From Bacteroidia bacterium (GTDB lineage: Bacteria; Bacteroidota; Bacteroidia; Bacteroidales; UBA932), in assembly GCA_021153285.1 (NCBI GenBank), contig JAGKTT010000047.1, positions 1 through 30,408 of the forward strand: a DNA stretch of 30,408 nucleotides. Direction: 5' to 3'. The notes beneath the pieces were generated by a model that worked only from the letters and a program-made list of their open reading frames with translations, ran no database searches and had not been told where the DNA came from. The translations under genes were made by a program, and so were the position numbers. Positions 15,441-22,572 of the stretch are shown here, piece by piece; positions within the stretch are counted from its first letter, which is position 1, and the number at the start of each line of letters is the position of its first letter.

Positions 15441-15649
15441 TTCGTGTTTTGACGGGGTTTGGGGCTCAACGTAAAATCGGGCGGGGTGGACATTCAGTAT
15501 CAATCGTTTCATTTTATATTATCTTTTAATGGCTCAGGTGCGAAAGTATGTGTTTCGCTAAATAAGTTGTACCTTTTGTTCATATAATGGTAATCCCCGG
15601 CAAGACCCAGGATACGTCGTTATCTAGTTTAATTTGAGCTGCTTTGAAA

Positions 15650-15708
15650 CCTTGGAACACAGAGAATTCTAACATAAAAGACGAGTTGGTGATTTCTGTG
15701 TTCCAAGG
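15650..15708. repeat. 14-bp inverted repeat with a third related copy
   Basis: CCTTGGAACACAGA (15650-15663) is the exact complement of 15695-15708, with 31 nt between. A similar word, CCTTGAAACACAGA, follows at 15723-15736 in the orientation of the left arm. Confidence 0.75.
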
Positions 15709-15894
15709 CCTTCATCGGCGCACCTTGAAACACAGAGGAGCACAATATAGAGAGTGAGGAGAGGGTCAATGTGTTCGACTATTAGTATATAGTATTGGTA
15801 CACAGGCACTTGCATTGTTTAGCCCAATGCGTACATACTCACGCTGTCTCCGCAGACACACACTTCCGAGTGCCCGTCCTAACAGGGTCAGCTA

Positions 15895-16008
15895 ACCCGT
15901 TGAGCGGAAAATCATCATCTGGCTGCACTCCAGTCGCTCAACGGGTATGGAATCAGCGCCAATGAGCGGCGGGAGACCTTTGCAAGCCAGTTTTTCCGCT
16001 CAACGGGT
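15895..16008. repeat. 17-bp perfect inverted repeat plus internal copy
   Basis: ACCCGTTGAGCGGAAAA (15895-15911) pairs exactly with 15992-16008. A 12-bp copy, CGCTCAACGGGT, sits between them at 15935-15946 in the orientation of the right arm, so the left arm could pair with either of two partners. Confidence 0.8.
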
Positions 16009-16101
16009 CCTTTGTGAAAGCGGTCCAGTGTTCTGATGGACACTGAACAACCGGGATTTTACGTTAAGCCCTTAGACACATAATTTTGTGACTGATCCCT
16101 T

Positions 16102-16527
16102 TTAATCCCGAAAATGTCTAACCGGTTTATTAATGATTTTCACTTCTATTGATATCAACTTTTCTCCGGAATACCAATTCAGCTGAGCTGTATTCTTACC
16201 GGTAAGTTTTCCCCAATACAGTATTCTTGAATCGTAGTCTCCTTCATTCATAACAAATATCTTTTCCGTTTCATTCAGGTATGAAGAATATGTCTTTCTG
16301 CTTGAAGCATACAGGCCCTCTACTCCTTTCGTGACAATACATTCTGACCTGTCATCGGAAAATTCTAGAACTATAGCGGCGATATAATCCTTAATTTCTC
16401 CAGTGTCGTTATTGATCATAGTTGTCTCATATTCGCCGCACCATCTTTCATTGAGCCAATGAGACTGCTCCTTTTCACAAGAGCAAAGGCAGACAGCAAC
16501 TGCCATAATAAATATTATACGTTTCAT
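16102..16527 (-). CDS. Small lipoprotein (141 aa)
   Basis: Exported lipoprotein of unknown function. The signal peptide ends in L-C-S-C, so the mature protein begins at Cys17 followed by E-K-E. The mature part is short, acidic and beta-rich, with a W-x-G-E-Y-E-T-T start and a later L-x-W-Y-S-G-E-K-L segment, the look of a small lipocalin-like or META-like barrel; this is only a fold guess. It is last in a row of three lipoprotein genes, 3 nt after the one at 16531-16965. Confidence 0.75.
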   Translation of the reverse strand: MKRIIFIMAVAVCLCSCEKEQSHWLNERWCGEYETTMINNDTGEIKDYIAAIVLEFSDDRSECIVTKGVEGLYASSRKTYSSYLNETEKIFVMNEGDYDSRILYWGKLTGKNTAQLNWYSGEKLISIEVKIINKPVRHFRD

Positions 16528-16530
16528 AAT

Positions 16531-16965
16531 CTATGGTTGGTATATAAATATATGTGTAAAAGCATCCCCGGATTGCATCTGGATCGTTGCCTGTCTTGGA
16601 TATGTAATCAGGTTCTGATCTACAGTGATTACCGCCTTCTTGCTCTCTCCTTTCTGAGGAACTACGACCCGGTACCATCCACCATCCAAAATATCATATG
16701 TGTTTGCTGACTCTCCATCTGAAGACTGCGGATAGACATAATTCCTGTATGTGAGATTTCCATATTTATACTCTGTCGTTTCATAACCACCGGAAATCCA
16801 CCATCTATCATAATTCAGAACAGTTACAGTCTGCTCGCCACCTGAAGAATTGAAGTGTAATTCACTTTTGTCCAGTTCTATCTTTTCCCATTCTCCATCC
16901 TTAGATAGATATTGACAACTCGAAATAAATATATATATAGTAATAATTGGTATAAAATGTTTCAT
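16531..16965 (-). CDS. BACON-like lipoprotein (144 aa)
   Basis: The signal peptide ends in I-S-S-C (Cys17), so a lipoprotein is predicted. The mature part opens with a BACON-like domain: L-D-K-S-E-L-H-F-x-S-x-G-G-E-Q-T-V-T-V followed by a W-W-I-S motif, and ends with strand patterns (K-A-V-I-T-V-D-Q-N) usual for these Ig-like domains. BACON domains occur in Bacteroidales surface proteins, often linked to glycan or mucin binding. It is the middle gene of three lipoprotein genes, 2 nt after the first. No binding partner can be named from the sequence. Confidence 0.75.
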   Translation of the reverse strand: MKHFIPIITIYIFISSCQYLSKDGEWEKIELDKSELHFNSSGGEQTVTVLNYDRWWISGGYETTEYKYGNLTYRNYVYPQSSDGESANTYDILDGGWYRVVVPQKGESKKAVITVDQNLITYPRQATIQMQSGDAFTHIFIYQP

Positions 16966-16967
16966 AA

Positions 16968-17465
16968 CTATTCAAATGTGTAATACCAAGCAAAATTCTT
17001 AAAGTAACCTTCTGTCTCAAATTCCTCCATTTCCCAGTTTGATTCGTTAAAGATGGAGTCGTCTTCAATCGCGCTCACATCTAAAACCCAGGACACACTG
17101 TCATCGGGGGAGGTAAGAATGCTGACCGTATGGTGCATTTCATTGAACTCATCACGGTTGATCATAAAATTTCTCTTAGCAAAGGTTGCTAAGAACGGAT
17201 CCCATCCGGCAGCTTCTATCTTATCCCAACTGGGTGCTCTTTCATCCCAGGATGAGGAAGATACGCATACTGTATCGCCAGGATGGATCGTACATTCCGT
17301 ATGCAGACTTCCGGTAAAAAGACTGTAACCTCTGAATGTTATTTCAGACTCTGACTTGTTAATTATATAGGCCCATCCCTGATTCTTTGGATGCAAAGCC
17401 CAATCGGGATCACATCCAGTCACTATGGTTATCAGTGATAGAAATAAGAATACTGCTCGTTTCAT
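16968..17465 (-). CDS. Lipoprotein of unknown function (165 aa)
   Basis: First gene of the lipoprotein trio. The signal peptide ends in V-T-G-C and is followed by D-P-D-W; Asp at +2 is not an outer-membrane retention problem in Bacteroidota but is noted. The mature protein is rich in Trp, Ser and acidic residues, with no known domain recognised. The start is set at the M-K-R-A-V-F Met rather than the Met two codons upstream because it gives the usual MKR signal-peptide start seen in neighbouring genes. Confidence 0.72.
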   Translation of the reverse strand: MKRAVFLFLSLITIVTGCDPDWALHPKNQGWAYIINKSESEITFRGYSLFTGSLHTECTIHPGDTVCVSSSSWDERAPSWDKIEAAGWDPFLATFAKRNFMINRDEFNEMHHTVSILTSPDDSVSWVLDVSAIEDDSIFNESNWEMEEFETEGYFKNFAWYYTFE

Positions 17466-17514
17466 AATCATTTGGTTAAATTAATTTTATAAGGTGCTAT
17501 ACAGCATAATCTCG

Positions 17515-18303
17515 TTATGTGACACTGAGGATATAGAAGCACGACGTCGACAGGTGGTTTCTAATCCAATTTCCGTATGTTAAGTATTTATGCAACTTCA
17601 CTGGTCTCAATCCGAACTTTGCCTTATAATGTGGATTGATAAGCCACAATGTCCTGTCTTTTATTTTCAGACCTGTCCTGCAGCAAAGAGATTCAAAACT
17701 TTCTATGTTCATCCTGGATCTTCTGATGCTCATCAATTCATTTACTTTATCATCCTTTTCATTGCATATCTTCAGGTATCCCTCATACCATTTTTCGGGA
17801 AGAAGGTGTATGAATGGCAGACGGCAAAGTCGGCTCCTGCATATCTGCTGATGTCCTCCAAAAGGCATCTTCCACGCTGGAAAAGCCGACATAATCACCC
17901 CGGATGGCCTTAATAATGCCTTTGCCCTTGACATTAATTCATCCTTGCCTTCAGGATCAATGTGTTCTATGACGTCGTGTATGATAATGATATCATATCG
18001 CCAGACATCTGGCTCGATCTCACATCGGACAAAGTCTGAGCAGATAAATTCTCCATCCAGCCCTTTCTCTCTAAAGAACCTTCTCGCGTTGTCAATCTTT
18101 CCTGTAGAGATGTCTATTCCATACACTTTGCATCCGATCTCTGCAAATGGAACCAGATTGCCTCCTTCTCCGCATCCTATTTCTAGGACACAATGACAGG
18201 ACTTTATGTCTTTATATGTTGAAATGTATCTTGAGATGTACTCTTTTGAGGTTTGAGCCAACTCTTCAAAATATATTCTCCTGTCTGAATATCTGTCTTT
18301 CAT
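17515..18303 (-). CDS. Class I SAM-dependent methyltransferase (262 aa)
   Basis: The Rossmann-fold methyltransferase motif I is clear: V-L-E-I-G-C-G-E-G-G (residues 39-48), with the acidic end of strand 2 at G-I-D-I (Asp64), a D-F motif, then D-I-I-I-I-H-D-V-I-E-H-I for motif IV and L-L-R-P-S-G-V-I for motif V. An Arg/Leu-rich stretch (R-S-R-L-C-R-L-P-F-I-H-L-L-P) follows, possibly for membrane or lipid-linked substrates. Substrate unknown. It stands 42 nt upstream of nothing conserved and between the lipoprotein trio and the sigma-fusion gene, same strand as both. Confidence 0.85.
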   Translation of the reverse strand: MKDRYSDRRIYFEELAQTSKEYISRYISTYKDIKSCHCVLEIGCGEGGNLVPFAEIGCKVYGIDISTGKIDNARRFFREKGLDGEFICSDFVRCEIEPDVWRYDIIIIHDVIEHIDPEGKDELMSRAKALLRPSGVIMSAFPAWKMPFGGHQQICRSRLCRLPFIHLLPEKWYEGYLKICNEKDDKVNELMSIRRSRMNIESFESLCCRTGLKIKDRTLWLINPHYKAKFGLRPVKLHKYLTYGNWIRNHLSTSCFYILSVT

Positions 18304-18365
18304 TCAAAGTCTGCCTTATAGTCTATCATATAGATTGACTACATAGGCAGATACTGCGTGAAATT

Positions 18366-20024
18366 CTACCAATTGAAGCGGATTCCTATCGGCACGGCGA
18401 AGTCAAGAGGCCTTTCTGTCCAGGTCGTAGGTACATTCCCTCCAGGGTTGAAATGGTACTGCAGCTGTGGTTCTGCATATATGCTTATGTTGGCTCCCAA
18501 TGTGTACTGGAAGCATAATCCTGCTCCCAAAGACCACTGAAGCGGAACCTTCATAGGCAGTGTTTGAGTATATGTTATGATACTTCCGTTATGATGCTCT
18601 ATGACATTTGATGACGCAACCGGAATATCAAGACGCCCATAGGCGGAAGCTGCTATGTTGATATTCTTCCGGTTCCATAATGAATATGATGCTCCGACAG
18701 GTATACCAAGATAATGAATCACCTGCCTGTTGCTTACCGCGACGCTGTCTATTCCCGATCTGGCACGTGATGATAATCTCGAGTACTCCAATCCTGTGAC
18801 GACGCTCCACCTGCGGTTGATCTCAAGGCTTGCAGTTATACCTGCTGTAATCGGCTGAGCATATTCCCTTTCCTCCTGAAGCTTGTCATTGCCGGCATTG
18901 GCATTGCTCATTGCTATTGAATGCAATGATGTGTACATCGTAGAGTCCGGATAGTTTTGAGCCAGATCGGCTAAAACTCTTTCCAGGTCAGTCCACGAGT
19001 CTATTTTTGTTGCAGCATTCACATAGTCGTTCTTAGGAAGGAGATCAGCCAGCAGTCCGCTGTTTATGTTCATCTGTGTATTTCTTGATATCGAACCAGG
19101 CAGATTTGAGAGCTGAAGTCGAACAGCTGCCCTTCTTCTATATGATGGTTTCTCTTCTTTCGCCCAGTCTATATTATCCCAGGCATAATACTGCTTGGCG
19201 TCTTCCTGCATTTTTCTGACTTCCTGAGGACGTGACGGAACTGAGTCTTGTCTGATGCTTACTGACGTATCACACACTTCAATGCTGTCGCATCTCTCGA
19301 CTATCTCTATTTCTGTCCGTTCAGCCATCAACGGCTTGACTACCTTAATCTCTGGTGTCGGGATGACAGTGTCTGCACAAGCAACCGAATCATCCATTTC
19401 AGTCTCCACAATGGTAGTGTACTCCGTTGCAGGCTTTTCATCAAGTTCAGTATCTTTCCACATAAATGGGACAATAGCTATGAATATCAGCACCAGCATA
19501 CCTGCCCAGTACTTCTTGATGGCAGCTTTCAATATTGCTCGGGCTCTGAAAAGGTTTGCAGATGACGTCCTTTCCTCTATTCCCAGAATTGCACCTATCT
19601 CTTTATGCGACATCCCATCCAGGACGGACATCCTGAAAACATTTCCATACTGCTGAGGAAGTCTGTCTATCAATGACATCAGAATGTCAAGTGGGACAGG
19701 TTGATAATAAGGTGATTCATCTTCATCGATTACATCAGCCATTTCTGTTTCGGGCAAATTCCTTTTTCTGTCCTTGAGATATTGCAAGGCAAGATTCCTG
19801 ACAATACTGATGATCCAAAATTCGAGTTTCATCGGATCTCTCAGCTGACCGATCTTGGAGATTATTATCAGGAATGCGTCGTGGAAAAGGTCATAGGCTT
19901 CATTTGGGGACTTGACATAGAACATACATTGCTTCATCAGTACATCGGAATATAGCTCATATAGAGCCTTGATGCTTTCGGGCTCTGATGATTTACATCC
20001 TTCTACTATGTCTTTGAGGTCCAT
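18366..20024 (-). CDS. ECF sigma factor fused to membrane segment and outer-membrane-barrel-like domain (552 aa)
   Basis: Residues 15-90 are sigma region 2 (D-L-F-H-D-A-F, then F-W-I-I-S-I-V-R-N-L-A), and 112-168 are region 4 with the helix-turn-helix D-G-M-S-H-K-E-I-G-A-I-L-G-I. A hydrophobic helix follows (about 173-189), then a Thr/Glu/Val-rich linker to about 385, and a C-terminal domain (390-552) of alternating strands: Q-P-I-T-A-G-I-T-A-S-L-E-I-N-R-R-W-S-V-V-T-G-L-E-Y, ending in the aromatic F-N-W expected of outer-membrane barrels. ECF factors are normally about 180 aa. In this phylum the membrane-plus-barrel part usually belongs to a separate anti-sigma-type partner; here all is one frame. 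How a cytoplasmic sigma and an envelope barrel act in one chain is unknown; cleavage is possible. Confidence 0.85.
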   Translation of the reverse strand: MDLKDIVEGCKSSEPESIKALYELYSDVLMKQCMFYVKSPNEAYDLFHDAFLIIISKIGQLRDPMKLEFWIISIVRNLALQYLKDRKRNLPETEMADVIDEDESPYYQPVPLDILMSLIDRLPQQYGNVFRMSVLDGMSHKEIGAILGIEERTSSANLFRARAILKAAIKKYWAGMLVLIFIAIVPFMWKDTELDEKPATEYTTIVETEMDDSVACADTVIPTPEIKVVKPLMAERTEIEIVERCDSIEVCDTSVSIRQDSVPSRPQEVRKMQEDAKQYYAWDNIDWAKEEKPSYRRRAAVRLQLSNLPGSISRNTQMNINSGLLADLLPKNDYVNAATKIDSWTDLERVLADLAQNYPDSTMYTSLHSIAMSNANAGNDKLQEEREYAQPITAGITASLEINRRWSVVTGLEYSRLSSRARSGIDSVAVSNRQVIHYLGIPVGASYSLWNRKNINIAASAYGRLDIPVASSNVIEHHNGSIITYTQTLPMKVPLQWSLGAGLCFQYTLGANISIYAEPQLQYHFNPGGNVPTTWTERPLDFAVPIGIRFNW

Positions 20025-20042
20025 CTGAATCCATCTTGTCTT

Positions 20043-20077
20043 CTTATAGATGCAGCAAGTATTAAATACTGCGTTGG
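20043..20077 (-). promoter_or_regulatory. Possible ECF-type promoter of the sigma-fusion gene
   Basis: On the minus strand CCAACGC (20071-20077) and CATCTATAAG (20043-20052) are 18 bp apart, resembling the AAC-type -35 and CGTCT-type -10 of ECF promoters; no TAnnTTTG box is seen. It lies about 20 nt before the ATG. Autoregulation would be usual for an ECF factor. The match is approximate. Confidence 0.3.
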
Positions 20078-20099
20078 AAATTTAAATTTTTTCCAGGAT

Positions 20100-21065
20100 T
20101 TATATAAATCCCAGCCATCGTCCGACTCTTTTACCTATTAGTTCTGTACATACATAGCAGAAAACAAAGCTGATTGCCAGAATGATAACAGATGTTATCG
20201 GATAAGGGATAGCGGAATAGAATTCAAGAGGTTGCAATCCTTTCAGGAACATCATATGAACCAGATATATTCCGAATGAATAGTCTCCGATTGTGTATAG
20301 TAAGCGACACTTTGATTCATTGCTCCAATTGATAAGCGCGCAATAAATGATCAGCAGGAAGATCGTGCTGGACAGGATGGATGTCAGCTTAAGCTGGGAA
20401 CCGCATCCGGCAGGATCGACTGTAAACCACAGATATCCCTCTGCCATCTGCAGAAGAAGAGAAGCACAATACAGAGCCGCCAGATTTCTGATGTTGAATT
20501 GCCGGTCTATGATCTTGTTGCCGAGAATCAATCCGAGATAATAAAAGGTAAACCATCCCAGACAGACGTCATTCCAGAAGAGCTCAATGTGTTTGCCCAG
20601 CTGGATGTCTCCATAGACCGGGATGTACTTGAAAAGAATCACTGACAGCGGAGCTATCAGCCAAGCCAGATGTCGGTAAGGTGACTTTGCCAGCTTGCCC
20701 AGCAGCGGAGTAAGGAGAACGAACTGTATGTAGACAAAGATGTAGTACAGCGTTGTAGTAGCATTGGCACAAAGCAGGTTCTTCACCAGTGAGGACGGAC
20801 CTGACGACTGAATGTCCGGAATGCTGTATATGGCTGTCCAGATAATGTACGGCACCAGCACACGTGTGAGGCGTCTGGTGTAGAACTTAAGCCAGTTGTC
20901 ATTGTCGGTTTTCGTGAGATACCCCGACAGAAATATGAATGTCGCAACCGCAAAGTTTATGAAGGGCTTGCAGAACACCTGCCATTGACCGGAGGGTGTC
21001 GTATGAATCATAACCACCGCAATGATGGCTAATGCACGAAATGTTTGTATATTACGGTCTTTCAT
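20100..21065 (-). CDS. Acyltransferase family 3 membrane protein (321 aa)
   Basis: Integral membrane acyltransferase (Acyltransf_3/OatA-like fold) with about ten predicted membrane helices across its length. The N terminus carries the family motif with Arg10 (T-F-R-A-L-A-I) and the catalytic-type His21 (V-M-I-H), followed by F-I-F-L-S-G-Y-L in the second helix pair and R-R-L-x-R-V-L-V-P-Y-I-I-W. Relatives transfer acetyl or succinyl groups to cell-surface sugars such as peptidoglycan, O-antigen or exopolysaccharide. The acceptor cannot be told here. It stands alone between the sigma-fusion gene and the CsgG operon. Confidence 0.88.
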   Translation of the reverse strand: MKDRNIQTFRALAIIAVVMIHTTPSGQWQVFCKPFINFAVATFIFLSGYLTKTDNDNWLKFYTRRLTRVLVPYIIWTAIYSIPDIQSSGPSSLVKNLLCANATTTLYYIFVYIQFVLLTPLLGKLAKSPYRHLAWLIAPLSVILFKYIPVYGDIQLGKHIELFWNDVCLGWFTFYYLGLILGNKIIDRQFNIRNLAALYCASLLLQMAEGYLWFTVDPAGCGSQLKLTSILSSTIFLLIIYCALINWSNESKCRLLYTIGDYSFGIYLVHMMFLKGLQPLEFYSAIPYPITSVIILAISFVFCYVCTELIGKRVGRWLGFI

Positions 21066-21114
21066 ATGGCAAGGCCAGCTTTATCTGCTAATACATAGCC
21101 GGCTAAATGCAAAC

Positions 21115-21789
21115 CTATTTCACTCTAGCCACTATATCCTTGTCTTCTGCGGCGGTTTCCTTGTCAAGCATATACTCCGGACTGTATTTACCTCTTGGGA
21201 TGTCCCTGAGTATGAAATAGTTTGCCTTTCTTGCCGCCCTTATATGGTCAGTCGTTGCTGTATTGATTGCTGAAGCAGCCAGATCGACCAGGGCTGCAAG
21301 AAGCCCCTTCTGTCCTGAGTCAACAGACAGGTCCAGATACAGATCGCAGCTTCTGTCGAAAAGAATTTCATTCGTGTATGCTGATTTGATCACGTACCTT
21401 ATCTTTGTTTCGATTCCCGTTCCTATCTTTGCCCAAGTATCTATTACAGAGAATACGACTGCGTCAGCTCCGAAGTAATTCTGGAATGTGGTCAGAGGTC
21501 CATCGAAGAACAATTCTGAATCATATGCACTTTCTGCCTTCAATACATCCATTGCAAGTAGGGGAGAGATGACATAATATCCTGCCTCTACCAATGGTTT
21601 GCTGATAGATGTGTACAGAAGATCCTTTGCTTCCACATTACTGGAATTATTGATAGGAGGCATAACCAAAAGGGTGATTGGCTTCTCCTCATACATCTTC
21701 GCATATTGAGACTCCCTTGTAACAGTGTTCAACATACCGCACGAAGTAACGATCCAGCAGAGTATGATGATATAAAGAATTCTTTTCAT
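21115..21789 (-). CDS. DUF799/GNA1162-type lipoprotein (224 aa)
   Basis: Lipoprotein with signal peptide ending V-T-S-C. The mature protein has the DUF799 pattern: L-L-V-M-P-P-I-N-N-S-S-x-V-E-A-K-D-L-L-Y-T-S-I-S-K-P-L-V-E-A-G-Y, then F-G-A-D-A-V-V-F. In Neisseria and many proteobacteria this family forms an operon with a CsgG/HfaB-type protein and a DUF4810 lipoprotein; the same order is present here. The fold is of the TolB N-terminal/CsgG-like alpha-beta type and is thought to take part in an outer-membrane lipoprotein complex. It is the last gene of the operon, 5 nt after the DUF4810 gene. Confidence 0.82.
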   Translation of the reverse strand: MKRILYIIILCWIVTSCGMLNTVTRESQYAKMYEEKPITLLVMPPINNSSNVEAKDLLYTSISKPLVEAGYYVISPLLAMDVLKAESAYDSELFFDGPLTTFQNYFGADAVVFSVIDTWAKIGTGIETKIRYVIKSAYTNEILFDRSCDLYLDLSVDSGQKGLLAALVDLAASAINTATTDHIRAARKANYFILRDIPRGKYSPEYMLDKETAAEDKDIVARVK

Positions 21790-21794
21790 AGGGC

Positions 21795-22235
21795 TTATTT
21801 ACAGAGTCTTTCAATTAGTGGAGCAATGAATTTGACAGATTCGGGATAAAGCTCTATCTCCTTCTGGAGCATTTCCTTTCCCTTTTCAGGGAAGAATGAA
21901 GCGTAGTCACCTGATGTGAATGTTCTTCTCTGCATCGCAGTTGCATATTCTGCAAAGATTGCGGCATTCTCAGGAATCAGAAGCATATATCCGTATTCGG
22001 CGCATATGCCGGGAGGCGGCATTCTGCGTGTTCCTCCCGGATTGCTAACTATGTCCTCGTACATACATATGAGCCTGCATATACTCTCGGGAGTCTGCTT
22101 GTCATAGCTCTGATATACGAGATTTTCATAGGCTGTGGTTCCATTCTGAGCACCGCCCCAGTAATACAAGGAAGTGCTCATTCCGCACGATGTCAGGACA
22201 ATTGAAACCAACGTAAGGGTCAGGATACGTTTCAT
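21795..22235 (-). CDS. DUF4810 lipoprotein (146 aa)
   Basis: Signal peptide ends L-T-S-C (lipoprotein). The mature part has the DUF4810 features: S-L-Y-Y-W-G start, Y-E-N-L-V-Y near 35-45, P-P-P-G-I-C-A-E-Y-G-Y about residue 75 and a helical C terminus (F-F-P-E-K-G-K-E-M-L-Q-K-E-I-E-L-Y-P-E-S). In known systems it pairs with DUF799 and CsgG/HfaB proteins. Its ATG overlaps the stop of the upstream lipoprotein gene by 4 nt, and the DUF799 gene follows after 5 nt. Confidence 0.82.
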   Translation of the reverse strand: MKRILTLTLVSIVLTSCGMSTSLYYWGGAQNGTTAYENLVYQSYDKQTPESICRLICMYEDIVSNPGGTRRMPPPGICAEYGYMLLIPENAAIFAEYATAMQRRTFTSGDYASFFPEKGKEMLQKEIELYPESVKFIAPLIERLCK

Positions 22236-22570
22236 AATTCGATGATCTTATGTTCGCCTGCCGAAAGGAAAAGCTTCTTGCTGAATACCTCAGTTCCGTT
22301 TATGACTACTTTCACTTCGTGCTGTCCCGTGCCAATCTTGATGGTGTTCAGAGCTGTCTGCCTGATGTCTCTTCCGCTTTTGTATGCCTTCTGCTTCACG
22401 GTCTTGAGAACATATGTCTGATCATCTACAGTGACGTTTATATCCTGCTGTGTATCATCTGTAAATGATATGAATGCGGCATCTTCCACTCCGGACTGTA
22501 CCGAGTAGTTTCCGACTCCGCAACCTGCCAGCAGAATAGTGAAGGCTGCTATTATCATTAACTTCTTCAT
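22232..22570 (-). CDS. Small lipoprotein in CsgG operon (112 aa)
   Basis: Signal peptide with lipobox L-A-G-C, then a short mature protein rich in Val, Thr and Asp. The strand patterns (D-I-N-V-T-V-D-D-Q-T-Y and H-E-V-K-V-V-I-N-G) suggest a small beta-sandwich like PEGA-type domains. No named family is recognised. It lies 2 nt after the CsgG-like gene and overlaps the DUF4810 start, so it is part of the complex-encoding operon; the classic CsgG/DUF4810/DUF799 set lacks this fourth member. Confidence 0.72.
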   Translation of the reverse strand: MKKLMIIAAFTILLAGCGVGNYSVQSGVEDAAFISFTDDTQQDINVTVDDQTYVLKTVKQKAYKSGRDIRQTALNTIKIGTGQHEVKVVINGTEVFSKKLFLSAGEHKIIEL

Positions 22571-22572
22571 TG

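Larger units (their letters stand above)
15462..16071. other. Noncoding hairpin-rich block with terminal inverted repeats
   Basis: The left end (15462-15478) and the complement of the right end (16055-16071) match in all but one base: GGGCT[CT]AACGTAAAATC. A second matching part, TTCAGT-x-TC-x-ATC, lies at 15493-15505 on the left and about 16034-16047 on the right, offset by 6 nt. Inside are a 14-bp inverted repeat (15650-15663/15695-15708), a perfect 17-bp inverted repeat (15895-15911/15992-16008) with a third 12-bp copy at 15935-15946, and a possible three-way junction (GGCACT 15805-15810 with AGTGCC 15869-15874, enclosing two hairpins). I see no coding frame on either strand. It could be a MITE-like insertion or a structured RNA gene. 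Confidence 0.55.

Noticed and set aside
15740..15800. Resemblance of the minus strand to the 3' end of 23S rRNA (TACTAATAG followed by TCGA and TTGACC)
   Set aside because: The match is short and imperfect, the upstream sequence does not follow the rRNA, and Bacteroidota 23S ends differ in these bases. A comparison with rRNA models would settle it.
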